From the NCBI GenBank assembly GCA_003427395.1, contig BFEA01000125.1, positions 595,838-659,837 on the forward strand: a stretch of 64,000 nucleotides of DNA, written 5' to 3'. The position numbers and the translations under genes are program-made. How positions within the stretch are numbered: the first letter of the stretch is position 1; each line of letters starts with the position of its first letter. Shown here piece by piece: positions 63,982 through 64,000 of the stretch. The notes under the pieces were generated by a model, which did no database searches, was not told the DNA's origin, and was given only the letters and a program-made list of their open reading frames with translations. This DNA is from Chara braunii. Taxonomy: Eukaryota; Streptophyta; Charophyceae; Charales; Characeae.

Positions 63982-64000
63982 ACTTCTCTTTCCATTTCTC

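Overview
The window looks like repeat-rich nuclear DNA from a eukaryote with a large genome. My best guess is the green-plant lineage, perhaps a charophyte alga such as Chara. That rests on a primer-binding site matching plant-type tRNA-Asp, APE-type LINEs with a zf-RVT tail, plant-like U6 and U2 snRNA fragments, and Tourist-like MITEs. I cannot prove the species. Almost everything is transposon, satellite or pseudogene. Only one ordinary intact host-type gene stands out: a secreted right-handed beta-helix protein at 58885-59862 on the minus strand.

Layout. 1-7.7 kb: microsatellites, tandem duplications, tRNA-like repeats and a chain of short TTAA-flanked inverted-repeat elements that abut one another. 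7.7-16.5 kb: three decayed plus-strand LINE copies of one family. 16.5-20.2 kb: a degenerate retroelement-like cassette with a CCHC zinc knuckle, a coiled coil and a GIY-YIG endonuclease ORF. 20.2-23.7 kb: palindromic MITEs and a terminal-inverted-repeat element. 23.7-53.3 kb: one near full-length minus-strand LINE (about 7.7 kb) whose 5' end carries a U6 snRNA sequence. It is split by a 21.9-kb LTR retrotransposon at 27465-49381. 53.5-57.3 kb: Harbinger-like MITEs, one nested in another MITE, and two foldback elements. 57.3-64 kb: the beta-helix gene, a U2 retropseudogene, minisatellites and a sequence gap.

The most striking object is the 21.9-kb LTR element. Its LTRs are about 7.45 and 7.5 kb, unusually long. 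They begin TGTCGG and end CGACA, and a tRNA-Asp-type primer-binding site follows the left LTR. The internal part holds a broken gag with a zinc knuckle and an unrecognised 266-residue ORF, and I see no protease, reverse transcriptase or integrase. It is therefore probably non-autonomous. Removing the element and one copy of a 4-bp target duplication restores the LINE reading frame across the junction. Each LTR carries a tRNA-like sequence, a U6 snRNA-like sequence and an array of ten stem-loops. The stem-loops keep a common loop while their stems vary with compensating base pairs. That array is the best candidate here for an undescribed functional structure.

Caution: about 2.5 kb in the middle of the two LTRs is identical by eye, including seven ambiguous bases at matching positions, while the flanks differ. 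This may be assembly copying or gene conversion.
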